IMG/VR virus record: IMGVR_UViG_3300005537_000022
Coordinates: 34,383-98,382 of that record
Strand: one strand, 5' to 3'
Length of the DNA stretch: 64,000 bases
Origin: a virus
The position numbers were made by a program, and so were the translations under genes. The notes beneath the pieces are model-generated. The model searched no databases, had not been told where the DNA came from, and saw only the letters and a list, made by a program, of their open reading frames with translations. Shown here one piece after another: positions 38,398 to 44,599 of the stretch. Numbering within the stretch: position 1 is the first letter of the stretch; each line of letters begins with the position of its first letter.

Positions 38398-39008
38398 CCG
38401 CCATGAACAGCCCTGCCGTCCCGGTCCCCCCGGCCGCGCTCGCGGCGATGGACCCCGACGCCTTCGCCGAGCTCGTCCGCGCCTCCATCGGGAAGGAAGC
38501 CGGCCCCGACGTCTGGGATGCCCTCACCGCGCCGGAGGTCATCCACCGCACCAGGCTGGCACTCGGGGCCATTCACGCAGACGTGCAGAACCAGCTCAGC
38601 CTTGCCAACGCGAAACTGGAGGACGTGAACGGGCGGGACGCCTACTTCAGCGCCCGCGCCGGCCAGGCCGAGTGGAGGCGCAGGGCGATCGGGTTCCGCG
38701 GCCTTGTCGAGCGTCGCCTCACCTTCGTCAAATCCCGGATACCCCGCGCCCCCGCGCAGCAGCCGGCCGGGTCCGCCCTGACCCGGATGCGCTACCGGGA
38801 AGCCCTGGAGAAGCTGGGCCGCGCGGTCGCCGCCCACCGGGACCGGGTCCTGTCCGGAGAGGGGGGCGAGGATGACGACGACAGCCTGTGGGATCACCTT
38901 GAGGCAATCACCGTCCCGAACGGGCGGGGCGGCGAGATGCCCCTCAGTGAATGGCTGGACTGGCTGGACGACATGCGCGCCGAGGATGCGAGCGCCCCGC
39001 GCCCGTGA
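38394..39008 (+). CDS. Hypothetical protein next to initiator
   Basis: 204 residues from ATG 38394 (4-base overlap). AAMDPDAFAELVRASIGKEA, TRLALGAIHADVQNQLSLAN, RRAIGFRGLVERRLTFVKSR and a C-terminal SEWLDWLDDMRAEDA are mostly helical. In position it resembles a lambda P-like helicase loader, but I see no such motif. Function unknown. Confidence 0.6.
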   Translation: MTAMNSPAVPVPPAALAAMDPDAFAELVRASIGKEAGPDVWDALTAPEVIHRTRLALGAIHADVQNQLSLANAKLEDVNGRDAYFSARAGQAEWRRRAIGFRGLVERRLTFVKSRIPRAPAQQPAGSALTRMRYREALEKLGRAVAAHRDRVLSGEGGEDDDDSLWDHLEAITVPNGRGGEMPLSEWLDWLDDMRAEDASAPRP

Positions 39009-39019
39009 GAAGAGACCGC

Positions 39020-39082
39020 GTGTACCACGATCACTGCCGCCGCTACGCGTCCGTCAAGGCGCGCGGCAGGAAGCCCGCATGA
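39020..39082 (+). CDS. 20-residue micro-ORF (possible remnant)
   Basis: GTG 39020 encodes MYHDHCRRYASVKARGRKPA. It resembles the C-terminal HHARCRLLASVKAKGK of the initiator, so it may be a tiny gene or a remnant of a duplicated end. Low support. Confidence 0.25.
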   Translation: MYHDHCRRYASVKARGRKPA

Positions 39083-39101
39083 TCAGGAAGGATATGGACC
39101 C

Positions 39102-39839
39102 ATGACCACCGACGCCGGGACCGCCGCCGTGGCGGAGATCAAGCCGCCGCCGAACGTGCTGCTCGCGGGCATCAACGGATCAACCGCCTACGGTTTGGCG
39201 ACCGAGGACTCTGACGTTGACCGGATCGGCTGCTACGCTGCCCCGACATCCCAGTTCCACGGGCTGCACCTCCCGGTCGGCAAGGCCGCGACCTGGGTCA
39301 GCACGAAGCCCGACGCCACCTACCACGAGGCGGGGAAGCTGGCCGCGCTGCTGCTGAGCTGCAACCCAACGGTCACGGAGCTTGTCTGGCTGGGGTCCTA
39401 CGAGGTCAAGACACCCGAGGGTGAGGCGCTGATCGGAATCCGCGCCTCGTTCCTGTCGGCGAAGGCGGTCCGCAACGCCTACCTCGGCTACGCAACCAGC
39501 CAGTTCGGGCGGATACGGAACCGGGGTGACGGGTCGTTCTCGGCCGACACCCGCAAGCGCACGGCCAAGCACGCCCGGCACCTGTGGAGACTGCTGTACC
39601 AGGGTTCCGAGGTTCACCGGACCGGTTACCTGCCCGTATGGCTCTCGCCGAACCGGGCGGCGAACTGCCGCGCGTTCGGCGAGCGCGTCGCGGCCGGGGA
39701 CCTGGACCTTGCTGCCGAAGCGCTGCGAGACGCCGAGGAGGCATTCGACCAGCCCGGCGAGCTGGCCGACCGACCCGACCCGTCGGCGGCCGAGGCTTGG
39801 CTACAGGATGTCCGCCGCGCCCACTGGGACCGGCCGTGA
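39102..39839 (+). CDS. RlaP-like nucleotidyltransferase (pol beta superfamily)
   Basis: 245 residues. LAGINGSTAYGLATEDSDVD has the GS...DxD nucleotidyltransferase motif at residues 28-47, then RIGCYAAPTSQFHGLHLP. ATYHEAGKLAALLLSCNPTV, TELVWLGSYEVKTPEGEALI and KRTAKHARHLWRLLYQGSEV fit the RlaP/COG3541 family. Relatives occur beside RNA-repair genes, but no RNA ligase is visible here. Possible roles are RNA end repair or defence; undecided. Confidence 0.75.
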   Translation: MTTDAGTAAVAEIKPPPNVLLAGINGSTAYGLATEDSDVDRIGCYAAPTSQFHGLHLPVGKAATWVSTKPDATYHEAGKLAALLLSCNPTVTELVWLGSYEVKTPEGEALIGIRASFLSAKAVRNAYLGYATSQFGRIRNRGDGSFSADTRKRTAKHARHLWRLLYQGSEVHRTGYLPVWLSPNRAANCRAFGERVAAGDLDLAAEALRDAEEAFDQPGELADRPDPSAAEAWLQDVRRAHWDRP

Positions 39840-40075
39840 CCGCAGTGGACGGCGACGCCGGCAGGCCCGCGTACACCGCCATCGCGAGACGCTGGGAACA
39901 CGGCCTGGAACTGCACGTCAACGGCGTCGGCGTGACCCAGTCGCACGGCATGGACGACGCCGAGGCGATGGCCCGCGACTACATCGCCCTCAGCACCGGG
40001 GCAGATCCCGGCTCGTTCGACGTGGAGATAATCTCCGAAGCCCGGACTGAACACGGCAGCGCCCCGCGCCCGTGA
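39836..40075 (+). CDS. HicB-like small protein
   Basis: 79 residues from GTG 39836 (GTGA overlap). AYTAIARRWEHGLELHVNGV, GVTQSHGMDDAEAMARDYIA and DPGSFDVEIISEA resemble the partial RNase-H-like HicB fold. No HicA toxin is adjacent, so it may be an orphan. It is coupled to the nucleotidyltransferase, suggesting joint function. Its stop lies within the arm of a strong hairpin. Confidence 0.55.
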   Translation: MTAVDGDAGRPAYTAIARRWEHGLELHVNGVGVTQSHGMDDAEAMARDYIALSTGADPGSFDVEIISEARTEHGSAPRP

Positions 40076-40092
40076 CCGGGCGCGGGGCGCTG
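40057..40092. terminator. Bidirectional terminator hairpin
   Basis: Perfect 16-bp stem CAGCGCCCCGCGCCCG / CGGGCGCGGGGCGCTG with a 4-base loop TGAC, between convergent genes. It includes the stop of the plus-strand gene. No T-run, as usual in GC-rich actinobacteria. Confidence 0.7.
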
Positions 40093-40104
40093 CCTGCCGC
40101 CGGC

Positions 40105-40449
40105 CTAGCCGACTTTCCCGCCGGTCCTCTCCGTCGCGTAGGCGGCGAAGGCGTCAACGCAGTTGACCCTCTTGGAGCCGTATGCGGAGACGATGGTTGC
40201 GAGGTGGCCGGCGAGCTGCGTGACCGACTCGTCCTTCACGCCGCCCTTGACCTCGATCTGGCGGGTGGCGGAGATCTCCGCCGCGAGCTGGGCGCGGGTG
40301 CCGGTGCAGTGGGCGGCTATCGCCGTGATGGCGGACTGCTCGGCGGCGGGGATCGCGGGGGCGGCCGGGGCCTCCGAGGCGTGGACGGTGCAGCCTGCGG
40401 CGGTGATCGCGGCGGCCAGGGCCAGGGCGGTGCGGACGGTGCTGTTCAA
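40105..40449 (-). CDS. Small lipoprotein
   Basis: 114 residues from TTG 40449 behind GGGAGGG. A signal peptide (NSTVRTALALAAAITAAGC) has the lipobox ITAAGC. The mature part has AITAIAAHCTGTRAQLAAEI and SKRVNCVDAFAAYATERTGG. It stands alone on the minus strand in the accessory region, so it is probably expressed in the lysogen; surface lipoproteins of prophages often block superinfection. That role is inferred. Confidence 0.75.
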   Translation of the reverse strand: MNSTVRTALALAAAITAAGCTVHASEAPAAPAIPAAEQSAITAIAAHCTGTRAQLAAEISATRQIEVKGGVKDESVTQLAGHLATIVSAYGSKRVNCVDAFAAYATERTGGKVG

Positions 40450-40631
40450 GATCGTTTTCCCTCCCGTTCGCGCGGGGCACGCCGCCCCGCGTCACCCGCG
40501 ATTCGACCGGCGGCCAAGATCGATTGCAGCGGGTTGCCCGTACTGAAGCCGGGGCGTTGCCGGGGCGTTACGGGGAGTCCCCGGCATGAGGGAGCCGGCA
40601 AGCCCGCCCCTGCGGCGGTACCGTGGGCCGC
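40450..40631. other. Noncoding stretch between divergent genes
   Basis: 182 bases with the minus ribosome site for the lipoprotein and, at 40619-40624, a TACCGT hexamer seven bases before GTG 40632. Several GC-rich imperfect inverted repeats are present. No other gene is seen. Confidence 0.4.
40619..40624 (+). promoter_or_regulatory. Candidate leaderless -10 element TACCGT
   Basis: TACCGT, spacer GGGCCGC, then GTG 40632. It fits TANNNT at leaderless spacing. Confidence 0.45.
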
Positions 40632-41000
40632 GTGACCACGATTCTCGACTCGATCGACGGCGCGGTCCGCGACTGGGAAACTAGCCGCGACGCGATGCGG
40701 TGGGTGCCGGGGGAAGCACGGGGCGGCCTGCCGCCGGCACGGGACGGGGCCGTGCACGTGCAGGTGCACGTGGATGTCGCCCCGCTCGCCGAGGCACTGG
40801 GGCTGATGCTCGCCGACCTGACGCGCCTCCTCGGCAGCTTCACGTCTGCTGCCGGCTCGGCGGCGGGGGAGATCGTGCACCTGGCGGCGGTTCTCGGCGT
40901 GCGGCCGGAACGCCGGCGTGGCGGCGGCAGGCTCGCGGTCGACGGGCACGCCTATCAGCGCAGGCTCCGCGCCCGGCGGAAGCGGAAGAGGCACGGCTGA
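40632..41000 (+). CDS. Hypothetical protein with basic tail
   Basis: 122 residues from GTG 40632. TTILDSIDGAVRDWETSRDA, HVQVHVDVAPLAEALGLMLA and a C-terminus YQRRLRARRKRKRHG that is strongly basic, perhaps nucleic-acid binding. Own leaderless-type promoter. Unknown family. Confidence 0.6.
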   Translation: MTTILDSIDGAVRDWETSRDAMRWVPGEARGGLPPARDGAVHVQVHVDVAPLAEALGLMLADLTRLLGSFTSAAGSAAGEIVHLAAVLGVRPERRRGGGRLAVDGHAYQRRLRARRKRKRHG

Positions 41001-41015
41001 GCCGGACCGGGCCGC

Positions 41016-41021
41016 TAGCAT
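41016..41021 (+). promoter_or_regulatory. Candidate leaderless -10 element TAGCAT
   Basis: TAGCAT, seven-base spacer, then GTG 41029; no ribosome site near. Confidence 0.45.
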
Positions 41022-41028
41022 GGCCTCC

Positions 41029-41307
41029 GTGCGACTGACCACGAACCCATTGACCGCCGACGCCGAGGCGTGGGACCCCGCGAACCCGGCCCCGTTCACC
41101 CGGCTGGCAGGCTCCCAGTACCTCGGCACGGACGGCGACACCGCCCTGTACCGGTCACGGGAAGGCCGGGAGGGGCGCGCCTGGCCGGGCTGGCTGGTGA
41201 TCCGCCCGGACGGCAGCGGGGACGGGGAGGCGCTGTTCACCGATCCGGTGAACGTCGGGGACGGCGAGATCTGGGGCGCGGAGACCGCCGGGCCGGGCCG
41301 CGACTAG
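41029..41307 (+). CDS. Small hypothetical protein
   Basis: 92 residues from GTG 41029, preferred over ATG 41020 because of the promoter spacing. PFTRLAGSQYLGTDGDTALY, WPGWLVIRPDGSGDGEALFT and GDGEIWGAETAG are beta-rich. No known family. Confidence 0.6.
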   Translation: MRLTTNPLTADAEAWDPANPAPFTRLAGSQYLGTDGDTALYRSREGREGRAWPGWLVIRPDGSGDGEALFTDPVNVGDGEIWGAETAGPGRD

Positions 41308-41313
41308 TTCCGC

Positions 41314-41350
41314 TTGTCAAATCTCTTACACGTACTGTAAGATTATTTAC
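41314..41350 (+). promoter_or_regulatory. Promoter with operator palindrome, leaderless start
   Basis: TTGTCA (41314-41319), 18-base spacer, TAAGAT (41338-41343), then seven bases to ATG 41351. A perfect inverted repeat CTTACA-CGTAC-TGTAAG (41325-41341) overlaps the -10, so a repressor dimer could block it. The stretch is AT-rich relative to its surroundings. Confidence 0.6.
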
Positions 41351-41860
41351 ATGACGATGAAGGCACAGCCCCGGCGGCCCGCGATCTTCCGGGGCGTCCA
41401 GGGACACTGCGAAGTCCGCTTCACCTGCACCTTCCCCGGCGGCGCGGCCGGCTACGTGTCCGGCCACCTCTGCCAGTTCACCGCCACCCGCCCCGACGAG
41501 AACGGCATCCGCACCCTCAGCGGCATCTGGGTGAAGCCCGGCATCCGCAGCGACATCCCCGCCTCCGCGATCCGCGACGACGACGGCAACGTCTGGTGCG
41601 CCGCCTCCGGCATCACCGGCGACCCCGGAACCGGCCTGATCATCCCCGTCTCGAAGAAGGAGATCGCCACCGGGACCGGCGCGGCCCGCCACCTGGCCCC
41701 CTCCGAGCGGCAGGTCTCCTACGCGCTGTCCCTCTGCGACCGCGACGGCGACCCCGGCGGCGGCAACTTCTACAGGCCGTCCGAAGAAGAATTCCGCGCC
41801 ATGAGCCGCGCCCAGATCAGCGCGTGGACCGGCACGGCCGAATCGGAGCTGAGGATCTGA
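41351..41860 (+). CDS. Hypothetical protein with operator-controlled promoter
   Basis: 169 residues. CEVRFTCTFPGGAAGYVSGH, FTATRPDENGIRTLSGIWVK, IRDDDGNVWCAASGITGDPG and EEEFRAMSRAQISAWTGTAE suggest a beta-rich domain with a helical C-terminus. It overlaps the next gene by one base, so the two are probably a unit. Family unknown. Confidence 0.65.
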   Translation: MTMKAQPRRPAIFRGVQGHCEVRFTCTFPGGAAGYVSGHLCQFTATRPDENGIRTLSGIWVKPGIRSDIPASAIRDDDGNVWCAASGITGDPGTGLIIPVSKKEIATGTGAARHLAPSERQVSYALSLCDRDGDPGGGNFYRPSEEEFRAMSRAQISAWTGTAESELRI

Positions 41861-42336
41861 TGGGCAGCGTCAAGGTGTACGCGCCGGGCCTGTTCGACGA
41901 TCAGGGCGAAATCTGGGCCAGGTTCGACTACGACCGCATACGCGGCAGGTGGTCCGATGCCGACCCGGTGACCGGGGCGGGCAGTGGCGGCACGGGACGC
42001 GGCGAGGCCGTGATCCTCACCGGCGACGGCCGGGCCAGGTGGGTGCTGGAGAAGTGGACCAACTGGGGCGGCGAGGCCGCCCGGCACGAGCGCCTGGACG
42101 AGCCGGAAGCCCGCGAGTGGCTGGAGCGCAACGGGTTCGACCGCGCGGTCGCCGAGCACTTCGGCGGCAGCCTCGACGACGCGCTCCACGACGCGGCCAT
42201 GTACAGGGAGATCACCGCGCGGCGCGACGAGATCATCCGCGCCTGCAAGCGCGCCGGGGCGGAAGTCGCCCAGATCGCGAAGGTGATGGGACTGAGCAGG
42301 CCGACCGTCTACGAGGCGCTGAAGAGCACGGAGTAG
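41860..42336 (+). CDS. HTH-ending protein
   Basis: 158 residues from ATG 41860. VYAPGLFDDQGEIWARFDYD and RARWVLEKWTNWGGEAARHE lead to a C-terminal resolvase-type HTH: EIIRACKRAGAEVAQIAKVM then GLSRPTVYEALKSTE. It may be the regulator of the 41325-41341 palindrome or a partner of the first gene; the pair looks toxin-antitoxin-like but no known family is recognised. Confidence 0.6.
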   Translation: MGSVKVYAPGLFDDQGEIWARFDYDRIRGRWSDADPVTGAGSGGTGRGEAVILTGDGRARWVLEKWTNWGGEAARHERLDEPEAREWLERNGFDRAVAEHFGGSLDDALHDAAMYREITARRDEIIRACKRAGAEVAQIAKVMGLSRPTVYEALKSTE

Positions 42337-42340
42337 CTTG

Positions 42341-42379
42341 CGGTGGTAGTACAACCCTGATAGGTTGGTACTACCACCG
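42341..42379 (+). promoter_or_regulatory. Operator palindrome, copy 1
   Basis: CGGTGGTAGTAC (42341-42352) and GTACTACCACCG (42368-42379) form a perfect 12-bp inverted repeat flanking a -10-like TAGGTT (42361-42366). The same design recurs at 43223-43273. Confidence 0.65.
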
Positions 42380-42395
42380 AGCGAGGGAGACGGAA

Positions 42396-42623
42396 ATGGC
42401 ACTCAGGTCACAGCGCAGCCAGGCAATCCAGCAGGCGGCACTCGCAGTCGTCGAGGGCGGCAGGTACGACGCCAGCCTCACCGAGACAGCCGAGCGGCTC
42501 ATCAGGTCAGCAGACCCGCACACCGTCACCGACCAGCGCGGCAGTCATTTCGAGTGGTCCTTCAGCTACGACGACGTGCCCGAGATCGTAGCCGCGGCAG
42601 AAAAGATCCTGGCCGGTGCCTAA
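42396..42623 (+). CDS. Small protein of RHH cassette
   Basis: 75 residues from ATG 42396 with a GGGAG site. RSQRSQAIQQAALAVVEGGR, ASLTETAERLIRSADPHTVT and SYDDVPEIVAAAEKILAGA are helical. It overlaps the RHH gene by eight bases under the shared operator. Possibly the partner of the RHH protein; unknown. Confidence 0.6.
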   Translation: MALRSQRSQAIQQAALAVVEGGRYDASLTETAERLIRSADPHTVTDQRGSHFEWSFSYDDVPEIVAAAEKILAGA

Positions 42624-42774
42624 CCAGCACAAGAGAGCCCCTTTGTCGATCCGGCTCCCGGAGGCCGAGGAGGCGCGCCTGCGCGAGTACGCCAAGGCGC
42701 ACCGCATCTCGATCGGCGAGGCGGTCAGGCTGGCCGTCCGGGAGCTGCTCGGCGACGAGGTGCCGGAAGTCTAG
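42616..42774 (+). CDS. Ribbon-helix-helix (CopG-like) protein
   Basis: 52 residues from GTG 42616: PNQHKRAPLSIRLPEAEEAR, then LREYAKAHRISIGEAVRLAV and RELLGDEVPEV. The strand LSIRLP followed by two helices is the RHH fold, common in antitoxins and plasmid repressors. It is a good candidate to bind the duplicated GGTGGTAGTAC operator. Confidence 0.65.
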   Translation: MPNQHKRAPLSIRLPEAEEARLREYAKAHRISIGEAVRLAVRELLGDEVPEV

Positions 42775-42814
42775 GCGCGCGGGATGGCCGTTCCCGGTTG
42801 TCGGTGCCCGACCC

Positions 42815-42820
42815 TACCGT
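42815..42820 (+). promoter_or_regulatory. Candidate leaderless -10 element TACCGT
   Basis: TACCGT, six-base spacer GGCCTC, ATG 42827. Confidence 0.45.
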
Positions 42821-42826
42821 GGCCTC

Positions 42827-43102
42827 ATGGACCTGGACCAGCCGGCGTTCCCGGGCATCGCGCCCGCACCGCCGCCTGATGGCATGGAGCCGCTGTTCCC
42901 CGAGCTGGGGCCGCCCGGCGCGAGGCCCGTCGAGGTGATGGTCACCGTGCCGGACGGGCGCTCGCGGCGGTGCGTGATGCACATCGTGGCGTCGGAGGAT
43001 GACGCGGCCAAGGCGGTGTCGGTGGCGATGTCCGCGTGCCGTGGCGTGGAGGGGTTCGAGGTCACGGCGAGGCGGTTCGCGCCGGAGGCGAAGCCGGCGT
43101 AG
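42827..43102 (+). CDS. Small hypothetical protein
   Basis: 91 residues. LDQPAFPGIAPAPPPDGMEP, ARPVEVMVTVPDGRSRRCVM, then HIVASEDDAAKAVSVAMSAC and FEVTARRFAPEAKPA: a Pro-rich start and an alpha/beta domain. The reading frame continues after the TAG into an RHH-like segment. Confidence 0.6.
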   Translation: MDLDQPAFPGIAPAPPPDGMEPLFPELGPPGARPVEVMVTVPDGRSRRCVMHIVASEDDAAKAVSVAMSACRGVEGFEVTARRFAPEAKPA

Positions 43103-43222
43103 TGCCTGCGCGCCCGCGCGGCCGAGATGGGGCTGGCGATCGGCCCGCTCGTCGCGGACGCGGTGCGGGAGAAGCTGGACCGCCTGGACGCCGAGAGGGG
43201 CCCGCTGGAAATTTCCGCCTGA
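43103..43222 (+). pseudogene. RHH-like gene remnant in frame after a TAG
   Basis: In the same frame as the upstream gene, CLRARAAEMGLAIGPLVADA then VREKLDRLDAERG resembles the two helices of a CopG/RHH protein but has no N-terminal strand or start codon except ATG 43130. It is probably a truncated RHH gene; readthrough of TAG is a remote alternative. Confidence 0.45.
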
Positions 43223-43273
43223 CCGCTTGCGGTGGTAGTACCCCCATGCTAAGGTGGTACTACCACCAAGCGG
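43223..43273 (+). promoter_or_regulatory. Operator palindrome, copy 2
   Basis: GGTGGTAGTAC (43231-43241) pairs with GTACTACCACC (43257-43267), and the outer CCGCTTG / CAAGCGG extends the inverted repeat. TAAGGT (43250-43255) lies in the loop. It matches copy 1 closely, so one repressor likely controls both. Confidence 0.65.
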
Positions 43274-43286
43274 GAGGAGAACGGAA

Positions 43287-43553
43287 ATGAGCACCATCAT
43301 CATCGCCGGACGGATCGCCGAGGCATACGAGACCATCGCCCCCGCAGGCGGCTACGCCAGCATCCTCCGGCTCCGCGAGGCCCTGGCCGACATCCCCGCC
43401 CGCGACCTGGACGGCACGCTCGCGAAGATGTACGAGGAGCAGCTAGTCAACCTGGTGCCCCGCTCCTGCCAGGCGCTGCTCACCCCGGCCGACCGGGCGG
43501 CGGCGGTCACGGTCGGCGGCGAGGCCAAGCACCTCATCGCCTGGGCCGCCTGA
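43287..43553 (+). CDS. Small protein under operator copy 2
   Basis: 88 residues from ATG 43287 with GGGAGGAG. STIIIAGRIAEAYETIAPAG, YASILRLREALADIPARDLD, GTLAKMYEEQLVNLVPRSCQ and RAAAVTVGGEAKHLIAW: a compact helical protein with winged-helix character. Unknown. Confidence 0.65.
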   Translation: MSTIIIAGRIAEAYETIAPAGGYASILRLREALADIPARDLDGTLAKMYEEQLVNLVPRSCQALLTPADRAAAVTVGGEAKHLIAWAA

Positions 43554-43572
43554 AGGGAAGGCCGGCAGTTGC

Positions 43573-43623
43573 CGGGTTGTCCGGGACTGGGCGGCGGACA
43601 ACCCGGACAACCCTGGGTAGGCT
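43573..43623 (+). promoter_or_regulatory. Promoter with inverted repeats
   Basis: CGGGTTGTCCG (43573-43583) and CGGACAACCCG (43595-43605) form a perfect repeat; another GGACAACCC follows at 43605-43613. TAGGCT (43618-43623) lies six bases before GTG 43630. Operator and leaderless start are inferred. Confidence 0.55.
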
Positions 43624-43629
43624 GCAATC

Positions 43630-43932
43630 GTGCGCACTCGCGCCCCCGATCCCCCGGAGATGATCTTGAACCCCGCCGTGCTCGCGTACGCCGAGATCGG
43701 CCGGGCGGCACTCCCGCTCGCGGCCCCGGCGGAACTCGCACGGCGCGCGGAGCTGCTGGAGGCCGGGAGGCTCGACGCGGGCGACGAGCGGCGCACGGTC
43801 AACGACATGCGCCTCGTCGCGTCGGCACTGACGCAGGCAGCCGGACCGGGCCGCGTGAACCAGGCGGCGATATTATGCCATCGGGCCGTTTCCGCAGGCC
43901 AGAGACCGGGATCTTATAGTTCCGCCCCTTGA
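43630..43932 (+). CDS. Hypothetical helical protein
   Basis: 100 residues from GTG 43630. PPEMILNPAVLAYAEIGRAA, ELARRAELLEAGRLDAGDER and NDMRLVASALTQAAGPG are helical. The first GATGATCTTG motif lies inside it (43659). Unknown. Confidence 0.55.
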   Translation: MRTRAPDPPEMILNPAVLAYAEIGRAALPLAAPAELARRAELLEAGRLDAGDERRTVNDMRLVASALTQAAGPGRVNQAAILCHRAVSAGQRPGSYSSAP

Positions 43933-44067
43933 TTCGAGGGACGTGTCTATGCCTGCGACGCGCCCGGCACCGCCGCTAGGCTCTGCTGTGAGGATCTAGA
44001 AAAGGTGACGGGACAGGCGGGCTCCAACCGCCTGTCCCGTGCGGTTTCCGGGCGACGGCGGGGGGCC
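43933..44067. other. Noncoding stretch with strong hairpin
   Basis: Contains TAGGCT (43977-43982) five bases before the mini-frame GTG-AGG-ATC-TAG (43988), and a perfect 13-bp stem ACGGGACAGGCGG / CCGCCTGTCCCGT (44008-44020 with 44028-44040, loop GCTCCAA). The hairpin may be a terminator or a control element for the 44068 gene. Confidence 0.5.
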
Positions 44068-44304
44068 ATGGACTACCTCACTGACGACGAGCGCGAGGCC
44101 GTGCGCCTCGCGGGCGAGCTCTACACGCTGATCGCCGAGCGCGTCGTGGCGCACGGCCCCACCCGCGAAGATGATCTTGCCGAGATCTGCGGCCTGGTCC
44201 ACGCAATCCAGGGGAGGGTCCTCGCCAACGCCGCCGCCCGGCTTTACCCAGCCGAGTTCAGGGTCCTCGGCGGAACCGTCGGGGAGCACCATCCCGCAGG
44301 ATGA
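44068..44304 (+). CDS. Small hypothetical protein
   Basis: 78 residues from ATG 44068; GTG 44005 would add 21 residues across the hairpin. DYLTDDEREAVRLAGELYTL, IAERVVAHGPTREDDLAEIC, GLVHAIQGRVLANAAARLYP and a final EFRVLGGTVGEHHPAG. The C-terminus recurs downstream at 44389-44449. Confidence 0.6.
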   Translation: MDYLTDDEREAVRLAGELYTLIAERVVAHGPTREDDLAEICGLVHAIQGRVLANAAARLYPAEFRVLGGTVGEHHPAG

Positions 44305-44457
44305 TCTTGGTTATATCCGCGCGATACCGGTATATATCCGCGCCGCACGGGCCCGTTCGCCGCTGTGCGGATATCAGTCGCGCGCCTGTACCCCGGCCGA
44401 GTTCCGGGTCCTGGGAGGAACGGTCGGGAATCACCATTCCGCAGGATGATCTTGGCG
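44241..44457 (+). repeat. Tandem duplication with inner ATATCCGC repeats
   Basis: A ~70-base block (44241-44309) recurs 145 bases later (44389-44454) ending in the same CCGCAGGATGATCTTGG. The copies differ mostly at synonymous positions and both encode EFRVLGGTVG, so the second copy is a gene remnant. Between them lie ATATCCGC (44313, 44334) and inverted GCGGATAT (44367), a possible operator or promoter region for the XRE gene. Confidence 0.6.
44389..44449 (+). pseudogene. C-terminal remnant of a paralogue of the 44068 gene
   Basis: Encodes CTPAEFRVLGGTVGNHHSAG and a stop, almost the same ending as the upstream gene, but without a matching N-terminus. Synonymous differences show it once evolved as coding DNA. 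Confidence 0.5.
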
Positions 44458-44599
44458 CTATCCGTGGGATGCCGTCCGGTTGCCGCCCCGCCGGGCATTA
44501 CTGCACCGTAACGAGGCAATGACTGTCCGGCATGACTGGACCCCGCACGCTAATGTGAATCTTGTCGAGGGATTCACCAGCAGCAGGCGGGGTCTAGTC

